47,010 nucleotides of DNA from Gammaproteobacteria bacterium F7 (GCA_001593685.1 LUKI01000015.1:1-47010); one strand, 5' to 3'. Shown: positions 15,110 through 24,084, numbered from the stretch's first letter. Numbers and translations are program-made. The notes: generated by a model from the sequence alone, not told the origin.

Positions 15110-16537
15110 TTATCGGATGCTTGGACCAATAAAACGAGATTCTTCGCTGACTTGGGCACTTTGATCCTCTGAGGTAACAAAGAACTCAATTTGCATATTG
15201 CTGGCCGGCAACTTCTCCGGAGCAATAATGGCGCGTAATGAAACCTCAGTCAATTCGCCTGGAGCCAGCTCAAGTTGAGTTCTGCCATCCAGGACCAACC
15301 CTTCGATACCTTCTACGCTGATTAGGTAGCGCTGAGTATCTTGAGTTTTGTTGAGTACCTTAAGGGCGTAACTGTTTTCAATCTCACCATTAATGGTTGT
15401 GCCATAAAGGGTGCTTCGGTCACGGTTAATATCCAGTTCAAGCTCATCGCGGCTTAAAATGGTTAAGGTAAAGGCAACGATCATAAATACCAGTACCGCA
15501 CCATAGCCAAGTAATTTGGGTCGGACTTTGTGCTCTTGCTTATGCTCCAAGCGGTTTTCCGTCGTATAGCTAATCAGGCCACGTTCATAACCCATTTTGT
15601 CCATGATTTCGTTACAGCCATCAATGCAGAGCGCACAGTTAATACATTCATATTGCAGGCCATCACGGATATCAATACCGGTCGGGCAAACCTGTACACA
15701 GACCTGGCAGTCAACACAATCACCAAGCCCCATGGCTTTGTAATCATCTTCTTTTTTACGAGGGCCTCGGGATTCTCCACGCTCAGGATCGTAGGATACG
15801 ATCAGCGTATCACGATCAAACATCGCAGATTGGAAGCGGGCGTAAGGGCACATGTACAGACACACTTGCTCACGCATCCAGCCGGCATTACCGTAAGTTG
15901 CGAAGGCGAAGAAGAAAATCCAGAAAGCTTCCCATGGGCCTAAGTCAAAGGTGAGCAGGTTGAGAGATAGCTCGCGGATAGGGCTGAAGTAGCCAACAAA
16001 TGTCAAACCGGTCAGTACTGCCACGCCTACCCACATAGTGTGTTTCAGGGTTTTACGTAATAGCTTGTTAACTGACCAGGGGGCTTTATCGAGTTTCATT
16101 CGCTGGTTACGGCTACCTTCAGCAAACTGCTCGGCCCACATAAAAATGCTGGTCCATACCGTTTGTGGGCAGGTATAACCACACCAGACACGCCCCAGCC
16201 AAGTGGTGATGGTGAAGAGGGCAAAAGCGGAGATAATTAAAATGGCCGATAACAGGATGAAGTCCTTTGGCCAGAAGGTTAATTCAAGGATGTGGAATTG
16301 ACGGTTAGGCAAGTCAAAGAAGACTGATGGACGTCCGTTCCAATTAATCCATGGCAATAAAAAATAACCCAGCAACAACGGCCAGCCAGTATAGAGACGG
16401 ACCTTTTGATAAAAACCTTTGATTTTGCGGGTATATATTTTTTCGCGTTTTTCGTAAAGGTCGAAAGCTTCTGTTTCAACCTGCTGCACTGCGTCGTCGG
16501 AGTTATCGACGTCTTGAAGCGGGATTTTGTCGTTCAT
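15110..16537 (-). CDS. ccoG: Cytochrome c oxidase accessory protein CcoG (RdxA/FixG)
   Basis: CcoG is a membrane-bound ferredoxin-type protein thought to reduce copper during CuB assembly of the cbb3 oxidase. The 475-residue product has several transmembrane helices, the conserved CGYTCPQTVWTSIFMW and CLYMCPYARFQ segments, then two ferredoxin clusters (CVDCQVCVQVCPTGIDI and CINCALCIDGC). After a further transmembrane helix (about 345-363) comes a periplasmic Ig-like C-terminal domain ending ESRFIGPSIR. Length and order match the family. It is the first gene of the assembly operon, separated from the structural genes by a strong hairpin, so the two sets are probably transcribed separately. Confidence 0.95.
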   Translation of the reverse strand: MNDKIPLQDVDNSDDAVQQVETEAFDLYEKREKIYTRKIKGFYQKVRLYTGWPLLLGYFLLPWINWNGRPSVFFDLPNRQFHILELTFWPKDFILLSAILIISAFALFTITTWLGRVWCGYTCPQTVWTSIFMWAEQFAEGSRNQRMKLDKAPWSVNKLLRKTLKHTMWVGVAVLTGLTFVGYFSPIRELSLNLLTFDLGPWEAFWIFFFAFATYGNAGWMREQVCLYMCPYARFQSAMFDRDTLIVSYDPERGESRGPRKKEDDYKAMGLGDCVDCQVCVQVCPTGIDIRDGLQYECINCALCIDGCNEIMDKMGYERGLISYTTENRLEHKQEHKVRPKLLGYGAVLVFMIVAFTLTILSRDELELDINRDRSTLYGTTINGEIENSYALKVLNKTQDTQRYLISVEGIEGLVLDGRTQLELAPGELTEVSLRAIIAPEKLPASNMQIEFFVTSEDQSAQVSEESRFIGPSIR

Positions 16538-16646
16538 TGTTTGCCTGTTTTAAGTTGCCGGATGGTTTTCCGATCATTTTACAGATTATTGAAGTGTGTT
16601 TTCAGTCTATCTGAGGTGGGCAATAAATTTTCTGAACTAGTTTAAC

Positions 16647-16673
16647 ATAACGGGGAGCTGTGCTCCCCGTTAT
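16647..16673 (-). terminator. Terminator after ccoNOQP
   Basis: ATAACGGGGAGC (16647-16658) and GCTCCCCGTTAT (16662-16673) form a perfect 12-bp stem with a 3-base loop, 18 bases beyond the ccoP stop. The following T-run on the minus strand is poor, but the stem is strong. Confidence 0.7.
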
Positions 16674-16690
16674 AGGGGCCTAAATTATGA

Positions 16691-17578
16691 TTATTTGTTG
16701 GACAGGCTGTAAACGTAAGCTGCTACCAAGTGAACCTTGTCATTGCCAAGGAAGTCCTTGTGAGCAGGCATGTTGCCAACTCGGCCGTTACGGATAGACA
16801 GGGCAATCTGTTCAGCAGAACCGCCGTAAATCCAGATGTTGTCGGTCAGGTTCGGTGCGCCCAGAGCCTGGTTGCCTTTGCCGTTAGCGCCGTGACAGGC
16901 TGCGCAGTAAGTGCCAAACACCTGTGAACCAGTTTCAGCCATCGCAGCATCGGCCTCGCCACCGCTCAGTGTCACAACGTGTGCAGTTACTGCTTTTACG
17001 TTGTCTTCACCGATGATGTCTAGCCAGGCTGGCATTGCGCCGCTACGACCGTTCATGATGGTTTCTTTGATTGTTGCGCCACTACCGCCGTATAGCCAGT
17101 CGTTGTCAGTCAAGTTCGGGAAACCGTAAGCGCCTGTTGCCGCTGTGCCGTGACAAACAGAACAGTAGCTGGCAAAAATACGACCGCCAGACTGTAGTGC
17201 TGAGGCATCTTTGGCTAATTCTTCAACCGGAATGGCTGCCCAGCCGGCGTATAGCGAGGCGAACTGCTCTTCCGCTTCTTGAATTTCCTCTTCCCAAGCG
17301 CCTTCCTGAGTCCAGCCCAGTACACCTTTGAAAGAGCCCAGACCCGGGTAAAGAACCAAGTAGCCCAGGGCAAAAATAATAGTAATAATAAAGCCCTGGA
17401 ACCACCAGCGTGGTAGCGGGTTATCGTACTCTTCAATACCGTCATAGGTGTGACCGGTGGTGGATACATCTTCACCGGCATTCTTCATACCTTTGCGGTT
17501 TCCAATAAGTAACCAGGCACAAAAAGCAATCGTACCCAGCGTGATGATGATAATCCATGCGCTCCAAAAACTACTCAT
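16691..17578 (-). CDS. ccoP: cbb3-type cytochrome c oxidase subunit III, CcoP (diheme)
   Basis: CcoP feeds electrons from soluble or membrane cytochromes c into the oxidase. The 295-residue product has two N-terminal hydrophobic segments (about 6-26 and 59-79) joined by the YDNPLPRWW linker typical of CcoP, and two cytochrome c domains with CSVCH at 139-143 and CAACH at 225-229. Methionine ligands are likely within GAMPAW and GNMPAH. Two N-terminal transmembrane segments is the long form of CcoP. It is the last structural gene; its start overlaps the end of ccoQ by 8 bases. Confidence 0.96.
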   Translation of the reverse strand: MSSFWSAWIIIITLGTIAFCAWLLIGNRKGMKNAGEDVSTTGHTYDGIEEYDNPLPRWWFQGFIITIIFALGYLVLYPGLGSFKGVLGWTQEGAWEEEIQEAEEQFASLYAGWAAIPVEELAKDASALQSGGRIFASYCSVCHGTAATGAYGFPNLTDNDWLYGGSGATIKETIMNGRSGAMPAWLDIIGEDNVKAVTAHVVTLSGGEADAAMAETGSQVFGTYCAACHGANGKGNQALGAPNLTDNIWIYGGSAEQIALSIRNGRVGNMPAHKDFLGNDKVHLVAAYVYSLSNK

Positions 17579-17759
17579 GGTTGGATTTCTCCTGATCGGA
17601 ATCGTTGTTTATATCGTTTTTGTCGTCGTCAGCAAAAGGCAGCTGCGCGGCCTCGTCAAAGCGTTTCTTCTGTTTTGAGCTGTAAGCCCAGTAACAAACG
17701 CCAAGAAAAGCAATCATGACGAGTAACGTTGTTATGCCGCGCAGATCTGTTGCGTCCAT
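17571..17759 (-). CDS. ccoQ: cbb3-type cytochrome oxidase subunit CcoQ (FixQ)
   Basis: This 62-residue protein has one transmembrane helix (about residues 8-26, ITTLLVMIAFLGVCYWAYS), then KQKKRFDEAAQLPFADDD, the CcoQ family signature, and an acidic tail. It stabilises the association of CcoP with the CcoNO core in other species. It lies between ccoO and ccoP in the standard order. Confidence 0.93.
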   Translation of the reverse strand: MDATDLRGITTLLVMIAFLGVCYWAYSSKQKKRFDEAAQLPFADDDKNDINNDSDQEKSNHE

Positions 17760-17774
17760 CGTATTAGCCTGTTT

Positions 17775-18383
17775 TTAACGTTTAGTCTGAATAACCGTGC
17801 CAAGCTGCTGCAAGTAAGCAACCAGAGCATCGATTTCAGTTTTGCCTTTTACAGCTTTGGAGGCGCCAGCAATGTCTTCATCGGTATAAGGGACGCCGAC
17901 TGCGCGTAGAGCTTCCATTTTCTTAGCTGTGTACTTGCCATCTAACTTGGCCGTAAATAACCAAGGGAACTTAGGCATGTTGGATTCTGGTACCACGTCA
18001 CGAGGATTGTACAGGTGAGCACGGTGCCACTCATCACTATAACGACCACCTACGCGGGCCAGATCAGGACCTGTACGCTTTGAGCCCCACAGGAATGGGT
18101 GCTCGTAAACACTTTCACCGGCAACAGAATAGTGACCATAACGCTCAGTTTCTGAGCGGAATGGGCGGATCATCTGGCTGTGACAGGTTGTGCAACCTTC
18201 ACGGATGTAAATGTCACGACCTTCCAGTTCCAGTGCTGCGAAGGGCTTAAGGCCCTCCACAGGCTCGGTTGTTTGTTTAATAAAAAACAACGGTACGATT
18301 TCGGCCAGGCCACCGAGACTGATGACGATGACCACGAGAACGGCCATCAGGCCAATATTTTTTTCTACAATTTCATGATTCAT
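17775..18383 (-). CDS. ccoO: cbb3-type cytochrome c oxidase subunit II, CcoO (monoheme)
   Basis: This membrane-anchored monoheme cytochrome c has 202 residues. An N-terminal helix (about 10-35) is followed by the heme-binding motif CTTCH at residues 64-68, within [15 protein letters not shown]. The conserved [19 protein letters not shown] segment and a likely distal methionine in ESNMPKFPW complete the fold. CcoO relays electrons from CcoP to CcoN and is needed for oxidase assembly. It starts 12 bases after ccoN. Confidence 0.97.
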   Translation of the reverse strand: MNHEIVEKNIGLMAVLVVIVISLGGLAEIVPLFFIKQTTEPVEGLKPFAALELEGRDIYIREGCTTCHSQMIRPFRSETERYGHYSVAGESVYEHPFLWGSKRTGPDLARVGGRYSDEWHRAHLYNPRDVVPESNMPKFPWLFTAKLDGKYTAKKMEALRAVGVPYTDEDIAGASKAVKGKTEIDALVAYLQQLGTVIQTKR

Positions 18384-18395
18384 TGTTAATAGTCC

Positions 18396-19832
18396 TTAGG
18401 CTACGGCTTCGGTGCCAGCTGTAGTAGCAGGGCGTGGTGCTTTAGCAGTCTTATAAACGTTGAAAGCCATAATCAGCATGCCGCTCAGGAAGATCATGCC
18501 ACCAATGGCGCGAATCATGTGACCTGGGTAGCTGGCTTCAACAGATTCCACGAAGCTGTAGGTCAGGGTGCCGTCATCGTTAAATGCGCGCCACATCAGA
18601 CCCTGCATGATGCCGTTCACCCACATCGCAGCGATGTACAGTACGGTGCCGATTGTGGCCAGCCAGAAGTGTACGTTTACCAAACCTGTGCTGAACATGT
18701 CACCGCTTTTGCGACCAAACATCACAGGGATCAAGTGGTACAGGGAGCCGATGGAAACCATCGCAACCCAGCCTAATGCGCCAGAGTGAACGTGACCAAC
18801 AGTCCAGTCAGTGTAGTGAGAAAGTGCGTTTACCGTCTTAATCGCCATCATTGGGCCTTCGAAGGTAGACATACCGTAGAAGGATAAGGAGACCACCAGG
18901 AATTTAAGAATTGGATCGGTACGCAGTTTTTCCCAAGCGCCAGACAGCGTCATGATACCGTTAATCATACCGCCCCAGGATGGAGCCAGCAGGATCAAAG
19001 ACATGATCATGCCCAGGGACTGTGTCCAGTTAGGCAGTGCTGTGTAGTGCAGGTGGTGAGGGCCAGCCCAGATGTAAGTACAGATCAGTGCCCAGAAGTG
19101 TACGATTGACAGGCGGTAAGAATAAACGGGTCGTTCAGCTTGCTTAGGTACGAAGTAGTACATCATGCCCAGGAAGCCGGCTGTGAGGAAGAAGCCTACA
19201 GCGTTGTGCCCGTACCACCATTGAATCATGGCGTCTGCTGCGCCTGAGTAAACAGAGTAGGATTTAGTCAAGCTAACAGGGATAGCCATGCTGTTGACAA
19301 TGTGCAGAACGGCAACAGTCAGGATGAAGCCACCCAGGAACCAGTTTGCTACGTAAATGTGTTTAGCTTTACGCTTTACGATTGTGCCGAAGAACACAAC
19401 TGCGTAGCTGACCCAAACAACAGCAATGAGTAAATCAATTGGCCATTCCAGTTCAGCGTATTCCTTAGAGCTGGTGAAGCCCATTGGTAAGCTGATTGCG
19501 GCAAGAATGATAACCAGTTGCCAGCCCCAGAAGGTGAATTTGGCAAGCCCGGGAGCAAACAGGGTTGTTTGACAGGTGCGCTGCACAATGTAGTAGGAGG
19601 TTGCGAACAATGCACAGCCACCAAATGCGAAAATAACCGCGTTGGTGTGCAGAGGACGCAGGCGACCATAGGTCAGCCACTCGAAGTCAGTGTACATGAC
19701 ATTAGGCCAGGCCAGCTGTGAAGCGATGGTAACGCCAACAGACATGCCTACGATGCCCCAGACAACAGTCATGATGGCAAATTTACGAACAATGTCGTAA
19801 TTATAGGTTGGGTGTTCAGTTATGGTGCTCAT
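18396..19832 (-). CDS. ccoN: cbb3-type cytochrome c oxidase catalytic subunit I, CcoN
   Basis: CcoN is the heme-copper oxidase subunit that reduces oxygen at the low-spin heme b / heme b3-CuB centre and pumps protons. The 478-residue, 12-helix-type protein shows the expected ligand regions: [11 protein letters not shown] (low-spin heme), [11 protein letters not shown] (CuB His with the nearby Tyr), [13 protein letters not shown] (the two further CuB histidines) and [11 protein letters not shown] (heme ligands). It heads the ccoNOQP operon, and only one copy is present in this window. An ANR box and a promoter lie upstream, so expression should rise at low oxygen. Confidence 0.97.
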   Translation of the reverse strand: MSTITEHPTYNYDIVRKFAIMTVVWGIVGMSVGVTIASQLAWPNVMYTDFEWLTYGRLRPLHTNAVIFAFGGCALFATSYYIVQRTCQTTLFAPGLAKFTFWGWQLVIILAAISLPMGFTSSKEYAELEWPIDLLIAVVWVSYAVVFFGTIVKRKAKHIYVANWFLGGFILTVAVLHIVNSMAIPVSLTKSYSVYSGAADAMIQWWYGHNAVGFFLTAGFLGMMYYFVPKQAERPVYSYRLSIVHFWALICTYIWAGPHHLHYTALPNWTQSLGMIMSLILLAPSWGGMINGIMTLSGAWEKLRTDPILKFLVVSLSFYGMSTFEGPMMAIKTVNALSHYTDWTVGHVHSGALGWVAMVSIGSLYHLIPVMFGRKSGDMFSTGLVNVHFWLATIGTVLYIAAMWVNGIMQGLMWRAFNDDGTLTYSFVESVEASYPGHMIRAIGGMIFLSGMLIMAFNVYKTAKAPRPATTAGTEAVA

Positions 19833-19919
19833 TTAATTCCCTGTATATAGACAAGAGATGAGGTTGAAATTTTGCTCGACGGACTTATTAAACGAACTTA
19901 TAAGTACGACTTGCTGCGC

Positions 19920-19925
19920 ATGATA
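19920..19925 (-). promoter_or_regulatory. Candidate -10 element of the ccoN promoter
   Basis: On the minus strand TATCAT (19925 to 19920) predicts transcription starting near 19913. The centre of the ANR box would then be about 41 bases upstream, exactly where class II FNR activators sit. Confidence 0.6.
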
Positions 19926-19928
19926 CGT

Positions 19929-19943
19929 GCGACAAAATGTCGC
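19929..19943. promoter_or_regulatory. Palindrome inside the ccoN promoter (possible second operator)
   Basis: GCGACA-AAA-TGTCGC is a perfect 6-bp inverted repeat lying between the ANR box and the -10 element. A protein bound here would block RNA polymerase. I do not recognise the regulator. Confidence 0.45.
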
Positions 19944-19946
19944 AGC

Positions 19947-19960
19947 TTGATCTAAATCAA
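19947..19960. promoter_or_regulatory. FNR/ANR box upstream of ccoN
   Basis: TTGATCTAAATCAA matches the TTGAT-N4-ATCAA consensus at all ten defined positions. It is 115 bases upstream of the ccoN ATG and 52 bases from the divergent hydrolase gene. Confidence 0.9.
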
Positions 19961-20011
19961 AACGGCGGACATTCTACCTGAAAATTCGGACTGATAAAAA
20001 CAATACGAGTG

Positions 20012-20623
20012 ATGCGCTACATAATTAATGGTGATAGTGGTAATAAACGGTTGGTGTTGGCGCATGGTGCCGGCGCAGGAATGGATAGCGAATTCATGGA
20101 TTTTGTTGCCGAAGGCGTTGCCCAACAAGGTGTCGAAGTGGTTCGTTTTGAGTTTCCCTATATGCAGCAGCGGCGCATAACGGGTAAAAAAAGGCCGCCT
20201 GATAAACAAGCTGTTTTGCTGCAAAGCTGGCGTGAAATTCTTGCTGATTTGGGTGGTTCGGAGAAGCTGGTCATTGGTGGTAAATCAATGGGAGGGCGCA
20301 TGGCAAGTGTGGTTGCCGCGCAGCAACCTGTGAAAGGGCTTGTTTGCTTGGGTTATCCTTTCCACCCCGCTCGCAAACCTGAGTCTTTAAGAACTGAACA
20401 TTTGCCAGCCATCAAGTGCTCAACCTTGTTCGTGCAGGGTGAGCGAGATGCGCTGGGGAATAAGTTAGAGGTTGCTGAATACGATTTACCCCCAACAGTT
20501 GAGTGGTGTTGGTTGCCGGACGGGGATCATGATTTCAAACCACGCGTTAGATCCGGTCATACACACTTAGAAAACCTTAATGCAGCTGTAAAGCGAGTTG
20601 CTGAATTTGTTCGCTGTTGTTGA
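20012..20623 (+). CDS. Alpha/beta hydrolase of the KANL3/Tex30-like family
   Basis: This soluble protein of 203 residues has the alpha/beta-hydrolase plan. An early LAHGAGAGMDSEFMD (oxyanion-hole region) comes first, then the nucleophile elbow GKSMGGRMAS with the serine near residue 92. An acidic residue follows in VQGERDALG, and a likely catalytic histidine lies in LPDGDHDFKP. This arrangement is typical of the KANL3/Tex30 group, called dienelactone hydrolase-like in many annotations; the natural substrate is unknown. A GTG at 20009 directly precedes the ATG at 20012, and either could start translation. The gene is divergent from ccoN and shares its regulatory region. Confidence 0.82.
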   Translation: MRYIINGDSGNKRLVLAHGAGAGMDSEFMDFVAEGVAQQGVEVVRFEFPYMQQRRITGKKRPPDKQAVLLQSWREILADLGGSEKLVIGGKSMGGRMASVVAAQQPVKGLVCLGYPFHPARKPESLRTEHLPAIKCSTLFVQGERDALGNKLEVAEYDLPPTVEWCWLPDGDHDFKPRVRSGHTHLENLNAAVKRVAEFVRCC

Positions 20624-20654
20624 CTAATGGTTGCATATTGCCCGGTTAAAGACG

Positions 20655-20663
20655 TGCTATAAT
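20655..20663 (+). promoter_or_regulatory. Extended -10 promoter of tusA
   Basis: TGCTATAAT is a perfect extended -10 element, predicting a start near 20670, about 29 bases upstream of the tusA ATG. No matching -35 is at the standard distance, as usual for extended -10 promoters. Confidence 0.6.
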
Positions 20664-20698
20664 TGGGCACTTTGAAAAGTAAGGCACTGATAGTAGCG

Positions 20699-20944
20699 AT
20701 GAGTATTTTTGAACAGCAAGCGAGTCACCACATGGATGCGAAAGGGTTATTTTGCCCTGAGCCAGTGATGATGTTACACAATAAAGTCCGTGAGATGGCT
20801 GATGGTGATTTGTTAGAGGTTGTTGCAACCGACCCCTCTACTGAGCGAGATATCCCCAAGTTTTGTCAATTTCTAGGGCATAGCCTTGTTGAAAACTTGA
20901 ATCAGGATGGCTGTTTTTATTATCTCATACGTAAAGGCGGCTGA
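20699..20944 (+). CDS. tusA: Sulfur carrier protein TusA
   Basis: TusA accepts persulfide sulfur from IscS and passes it on for tRNA 2-thiouridine and other sulfur transfers. The 81-residue product has the active-site Cys19 in [11 protein letters not shown] and the two-layer sandwich pattern with [23 protein letters not shown]. The start at 20699 is preferred over an upstream TTG (20663) because that codon overlaps the -10 promoter element and the extension is not family-like. Confidence 0.92.
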   Translation: MSIFEQQASHHMDAKGLFCPEPVMMLHNKVREMADGDLLEVVATDPSTERDIPKFCQFLGHSLVENLNQDGCFYYLIRKGG

Positions 20945-20972
20945 TGTCGCCATTGAAAAAGCGCTATCGGTA

Positions 20973-21695
20973 TTAACACTTAATGATAGCGGACATGGCT
21001 TTTAGCGCATCAGGATCCTGATTTTTTATTTTATTAGCGATCGCGTATTGAAAAAAATATTTAAATCCTGGGCTGCTGCTGACAGGGTAAAGTGAGTCAT
21101 CGCCAGCCAGCACCGGTGTTTTTTCTACCTTTGCAGGATCAATCAGCATACCTTCCACTAGCCCCTGCTGGTGTAGCTGCCAGCTAAAGACAGCGGTAAC
21201 AAAAAAAGTATTTTGAACAGTATGATTGAATACCGCGTGAGTGCCTATTTGGTCAGGTATTTCTTGAATAACCGGGTCGATTTCAGCGTTTTGTGAGGAA
21301 TAAGGATGGTGTTCGCAGAAATAATCGTAGGCAGCCTGTAGTTCGATGGCTTTATGGGGAAGTGCATCATAAAACACTTCGCCGCTGAGGCCGTCATAAT
21401 AACCTTCCCAATGACCATTCAAAGGATCTGTGAGGGTTGGGCAAGCCGTGACACTGTTTAACCAGGGTACGAGCCCGACAATATCACCATTCTTCTGGAG
21501 CCCCCAAGCAATTAGCCTCAGCTTAAAAACCTTGCCTGCGTGGGCATCGTTGGAATAGAGCATGCTAATGTCATCGAGTTCCGGGCATATGCGCAACAGG
21601 CGTTGTTCCTCTCCGGGTTGTAGCGATTGTTTAGAAAACAAATCAATGACAGGCGCTTTAGCCGGACGGTGCTGAGTGCTTTTGTTGTCATTCAT
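20973..21695 (-). CDS. Conserved-looking protein of unknown function
   Basis: I do not recognise this family. The 240-residue product is soluble, with no signal peptide or membrane helix, and is rich in aromatic residues. Visible features are a short basic lead, a central ALPHKAIELQAAYDYFCEHH helix-like segment, and a C-terminal SSPGFKYFFQYAIANKIKN. No catalytic motif stands out. I chose the ATG at 21695, which has GAGG about eight bases upstream; a TTG two codons earlier (21701) is the alternative. On the minus strand a TATAAT at 21756-21751 could be its -10 element. It is convergent with tusA and divergent from epmC. Confidence 0.7.
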   Translation of the reverse strand: MNDNKSTQHRPAKAPVIDLFSKQSLQPGEEQRLLRICPELDDISMLYSNDAHAGKVFKLRLIAWGLQKNGDIVGLVPWLNSVTACPTLTDPLNGHWEGYYDGLSGEVFYDALPHKAIELQAAYDYFCEHHPYSSQNAEIDPVIQEIPDQIGTHAVFNHTVQNTFFVTAVFSWQLHQQGLVEGMLIDPAKVEKTPVLAGDDSLYPVSSSPGFKYFFQYAIANKIKNQDPDALKAMSAIIKC

Positions 21696-21788
21696 GGCCA
21701 AACCTCAGTAGTTTCAGAGTAACTTCGATTCAGTTTTGAGACTTACCTAAATTATAAGACATTTTTTATTTCATATTGTTGTTTACGC

Positions 21789-21818
21789 TTGAGACGCGTC
21801 CTTGGCTCAGCCTAGAAT
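21789..21818 (+). promoter_or_regulatory. Candidate promoter of epmC
   Basis: TTGAGA (21789-21794) and TAGAAT (21813-21818) with an 18-base spacer predict a start about 27 bases before the epmC ATG. Confidence 0.5.
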
Positions 21819-21851
21819 CGCGCTTCAACTTTAAACTCACTGGGTGTTGTT

Positions 21852-22445
21852 ATGCGAAGTGCCAATGAGCTGGTTCAGCTTTTTAATGATTTATTTATCG
21901 GGACTTATGGCACGGAGTTGGTCGCTGGTGGTGAAGAGCCGATTTATTTACCTGCGACAAAAGAGGACGAGTTACATCGTATTGTGTTTACCCGCGATTA
22001 TTTTTCCAGTGCATTGCATGAAATAAGTCACTGGTGTATTGCCGGTGTTGAGCGCCGGCGGCGGGTGGATTTTGGATACTGGTATGAGCCTGATGGGCGT
22101 TGTCTCGACCAGCAAAGGGCTTTTGAAGGGGTTGAGGTGAAACCACAGGCGCTGGAGTGCATTTTTTCAGTGGCGGCGGGTATTAACTTTCGCGTGAGTG
22201 TTGATAACCTGAATATCAGTGAGTATGACAGTTCTGTATTTACTGAGAAGGTTCGATTACAAGTTGCACGTTATTTGCGCAGCGGTTTACCGCTAAGGGC
22301 TCAGCAGTTCGCTGAATCTTTGGTTGAGTTCTATCGGCAGCAGCAGGCTTTTGCTGGATTCTGTGAAGAGATGGCTAATGGCGACGACACAGAGGCGGGA
22401 GGCTTAAAGCCGGCTCAGCTTTTGCTGTCCACCGCTGACGCGTAG
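21852..22445 (+). CDS. epmC: Elongation factor P hydroxylase EpmC
   Basis: EpmC hydroxylates the beta-lysyl-lysine on translation factor EF-P, the last step of that modification. The 197-residue product has the family's metal-site signature HEISHW (His56, Glu57, His60) and the segments ERRRRVDFGYWYEPDGR and QALECIFSVAAG. The C-terminal 15-20 residues extend beyond the conserved part. Its 3' end overlaps the 3' end of the convergent ATPase gene by 31 bases. The modification genes epmA and epmB are not in this window. Confidence 0.92.
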   Translation: MRSANELVQLFNDLFIGTYGTELVAGGEEPIYLPATKEDELHRIVFTRDYFSSALHEISHWCIAGVERRRRVDFGYWYEPDGRCLDQQRAFEGVEVKPQALECIFSVAAGINFRVSVDNLNISEYDSSVFTEKVRLQVARYLRSGLPLRAQQFAESLVEFYRQQQAFAGFCEEMANGDDTEAGGLKPAQLLLSTADA

Positions 22446-23938
22446 CGAATGCTTTGCTTTAAGGCAAGCTGGTCTTCACGTTGTTTATTTGATGACATTT
22501 GTTGGGGCTTTGTTTCTGAAGAGCTTAAGTCGTGCGTTTTATTTGATACTAAATGGTCAGTATTATAGAGCGCGCGGTACTGGTCTTTTAAATAGGAGGA
22601 CAGTTCTGCCAATTCTTTTTTGGTGCGAATAGCATCGCTGACCAGTCTGTCAATCTCTTCTCTTAAGGCGTCAACGGGGCTTGTGTGTGTTGTCATTAGC
22701 GGCGTTTTCTCAACTGGAGGTGTAGACTCTGGATCGTTGGTGACTGTTCTTTCTGGCGATGGGTTTTGGACTGCTGAAATGCGTATTTCGTCTGATGTTT
22801 TTGTGATACTTGCCTTCGCTTCAGATTCAGCGTTGTGCTGAATTTTTGGCAGTAATGACATGACATCATCGGGCAGCGTGCCAAATTGTTCAAGGTGGTT
22901 TTTTAGTGAGCTGGTAAGCAGTTCTTCAGTCTGTTGTTGACTAAAATCCTGATTATTAAGGGCGTCGGTGGCCAGCTCCAGAATTCGGTTAACCTCTTTA
23001 ATTTTTTGCGCTTCAATGATGCCCATATTGTGGTTTGAGGGTTTAATATGGGTGCCGGCTGTTTCAACTGAGCTGAGTGCTGGCTCGTTATCCGCTGCTT
23101 GACTGTTCCAGAACTCACTGACGCTCTGGTTTTCCTCGCTATCTGCTTTAAAGTGTTTTAAAAGTATTTGGGTCAGTAGCGTCATGCATCGTGCAGACGG
23201 TGAGCGCGGCTCACTCAGAACAACCGGTGATTGAGCGGCCACAGCACTGCGCATCGCGGCATCCATAGGGATGTAGCCAAGGTAGCGAATCTTGAGGTGG
23301 ACATATTTATTAACGGCATGCGAGAAACGCTTAAACACATCCATGCTGTGTTTGTAGTTTTTCGCCATGTTAACCAGCGTGTAAATAGGTTTATCGTAGT
23401 TGCGGCGTTGTAATACTTTTATGAGTGAGAACGCATCGGTGAGCGAGGTCGGCTCCGGCGAGATCACCACAACGGCGTACTGTGCTGACTGTAGGAAACG
23501 AATGACGTTATCACTAATGCCGGCGGCTGTATCAATCAGGATGTAGTCAAACTGCTGCTCGAGCGCGCGCAGGCCTTCGACAATTCTTGATTGCTGATCG
23601 GCTTGCAGCTCTGCGAGCTCAGCAATACCGCTGGCGGAGGGAACAATTTTTACGCCTTCCGGACCGCTTAAAAGAATATCTTCAATACTCTTTTCGCCAT
23701 TAAGAAACTGCTCAAGGGTAAATTCAGGGGTTAAGCCGAGTAGAATATTAATGTTGGCGAGGCTGGTATCTGCGTCAAAAATACAGACTTTGTGTCCTTT
23801 TCTTGTCAGTTCAAGCGCCAGGTTGCAAGTAATATTTGTTTTACCGACACCGCCCTTACCGCTAGTAATAGCGATAGCCATGGCTGTTTTAGCCTGTTCA
23901 GTTTGATGTTGTTGTGGCTTCGCCGGGTGGTTTGACAT
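22415..23938 (-). CDS. FleN/MinD-like ParA-family ATPase with long C-terminal tail
   Basis: This is a ParA/MinD-type ATPase of 507 residues. The deviant Walker A GKGGVGKT lies at 27-34, followed by FDADTSLANINILLGL (switch I region) and YILIDTAAGIS (Walker B). About the first 280 residues resemble FleN/FlhG, which sets the number or position of polar flagella. The remaining 225 or so residues are extra: low-complexity, Ser/Thr/Glu-rich, with two predicted helical stretches, one near 308-345 and one near 425-470 (ALREEIDRLVSDAIRTKKEL). No flagellar gene is nearby, so its cargo is unknown. The ATG at 23936-23938 lacks a ribosome-binding site; an internal ATG at 23881 just before the ATPase core is an alternative start. 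Confidence 0.82.
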   Translation of the reverse strand: MSNHPAKPQQHQTEQAKTAMAIAITSGKGGVGKTNITCNLALELTRKGHKVCIFDADTSLANINILLGLTPEFTLEQFLNGEKSIEDILLSGPEGVKIVPSASGIAELAELQADQQSRIVEGLRALEQQFDYILIDTAAGISDNVIRFLQSAQYAVVVISPEPTSLTDAFSLIKVLQRRNYDKPIYTLVNMAKNYKHSMDVFKRFSHAVNKYVHLKIRYLGYIPMDAAMRSAVAAQSPVVLSEPRSPSARCMTLLTQILLKHFKADSEENQSVSEFWNSQAADNEPALSSVETAGTHIKPSNHNMGIIEAQKIKEVNRILELATDALNNQDFSQQQTEELLTSSLKNHLEQFGTLPDDVMSLLPKIQHNAESEAKASITKTSDEIRISAVQNPSPERTVTNDPESTPPVEKTPLMTTHTSPVDALREEIDRLVSDAIRTKKELAELSSYLKDQYRALYNTDHLVSNKTHDLSSSETKPQQMSSNKQREDQLALKQSIRYASAVDSKS

Positions 23939-24084
23939 CGATAATTTGTTTTTTTTGGATTGTTATTTCTGCATTTTAGCACCATCGACACAGGGAGTGC
24001 ATACAGCAAGTTAACTAGTTTTTTTATTAATAGGCTAGCGAGTAGTTGTAACAAATGGTTAATGCCTACAATTTATTACATTTT

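Noticed and set aside
15530-15943. 137-codon plus-strand frame opposite ccoG
   Set aside because: It lies wholly antisense to a well-conserved ferredoxin region and has no start signals.
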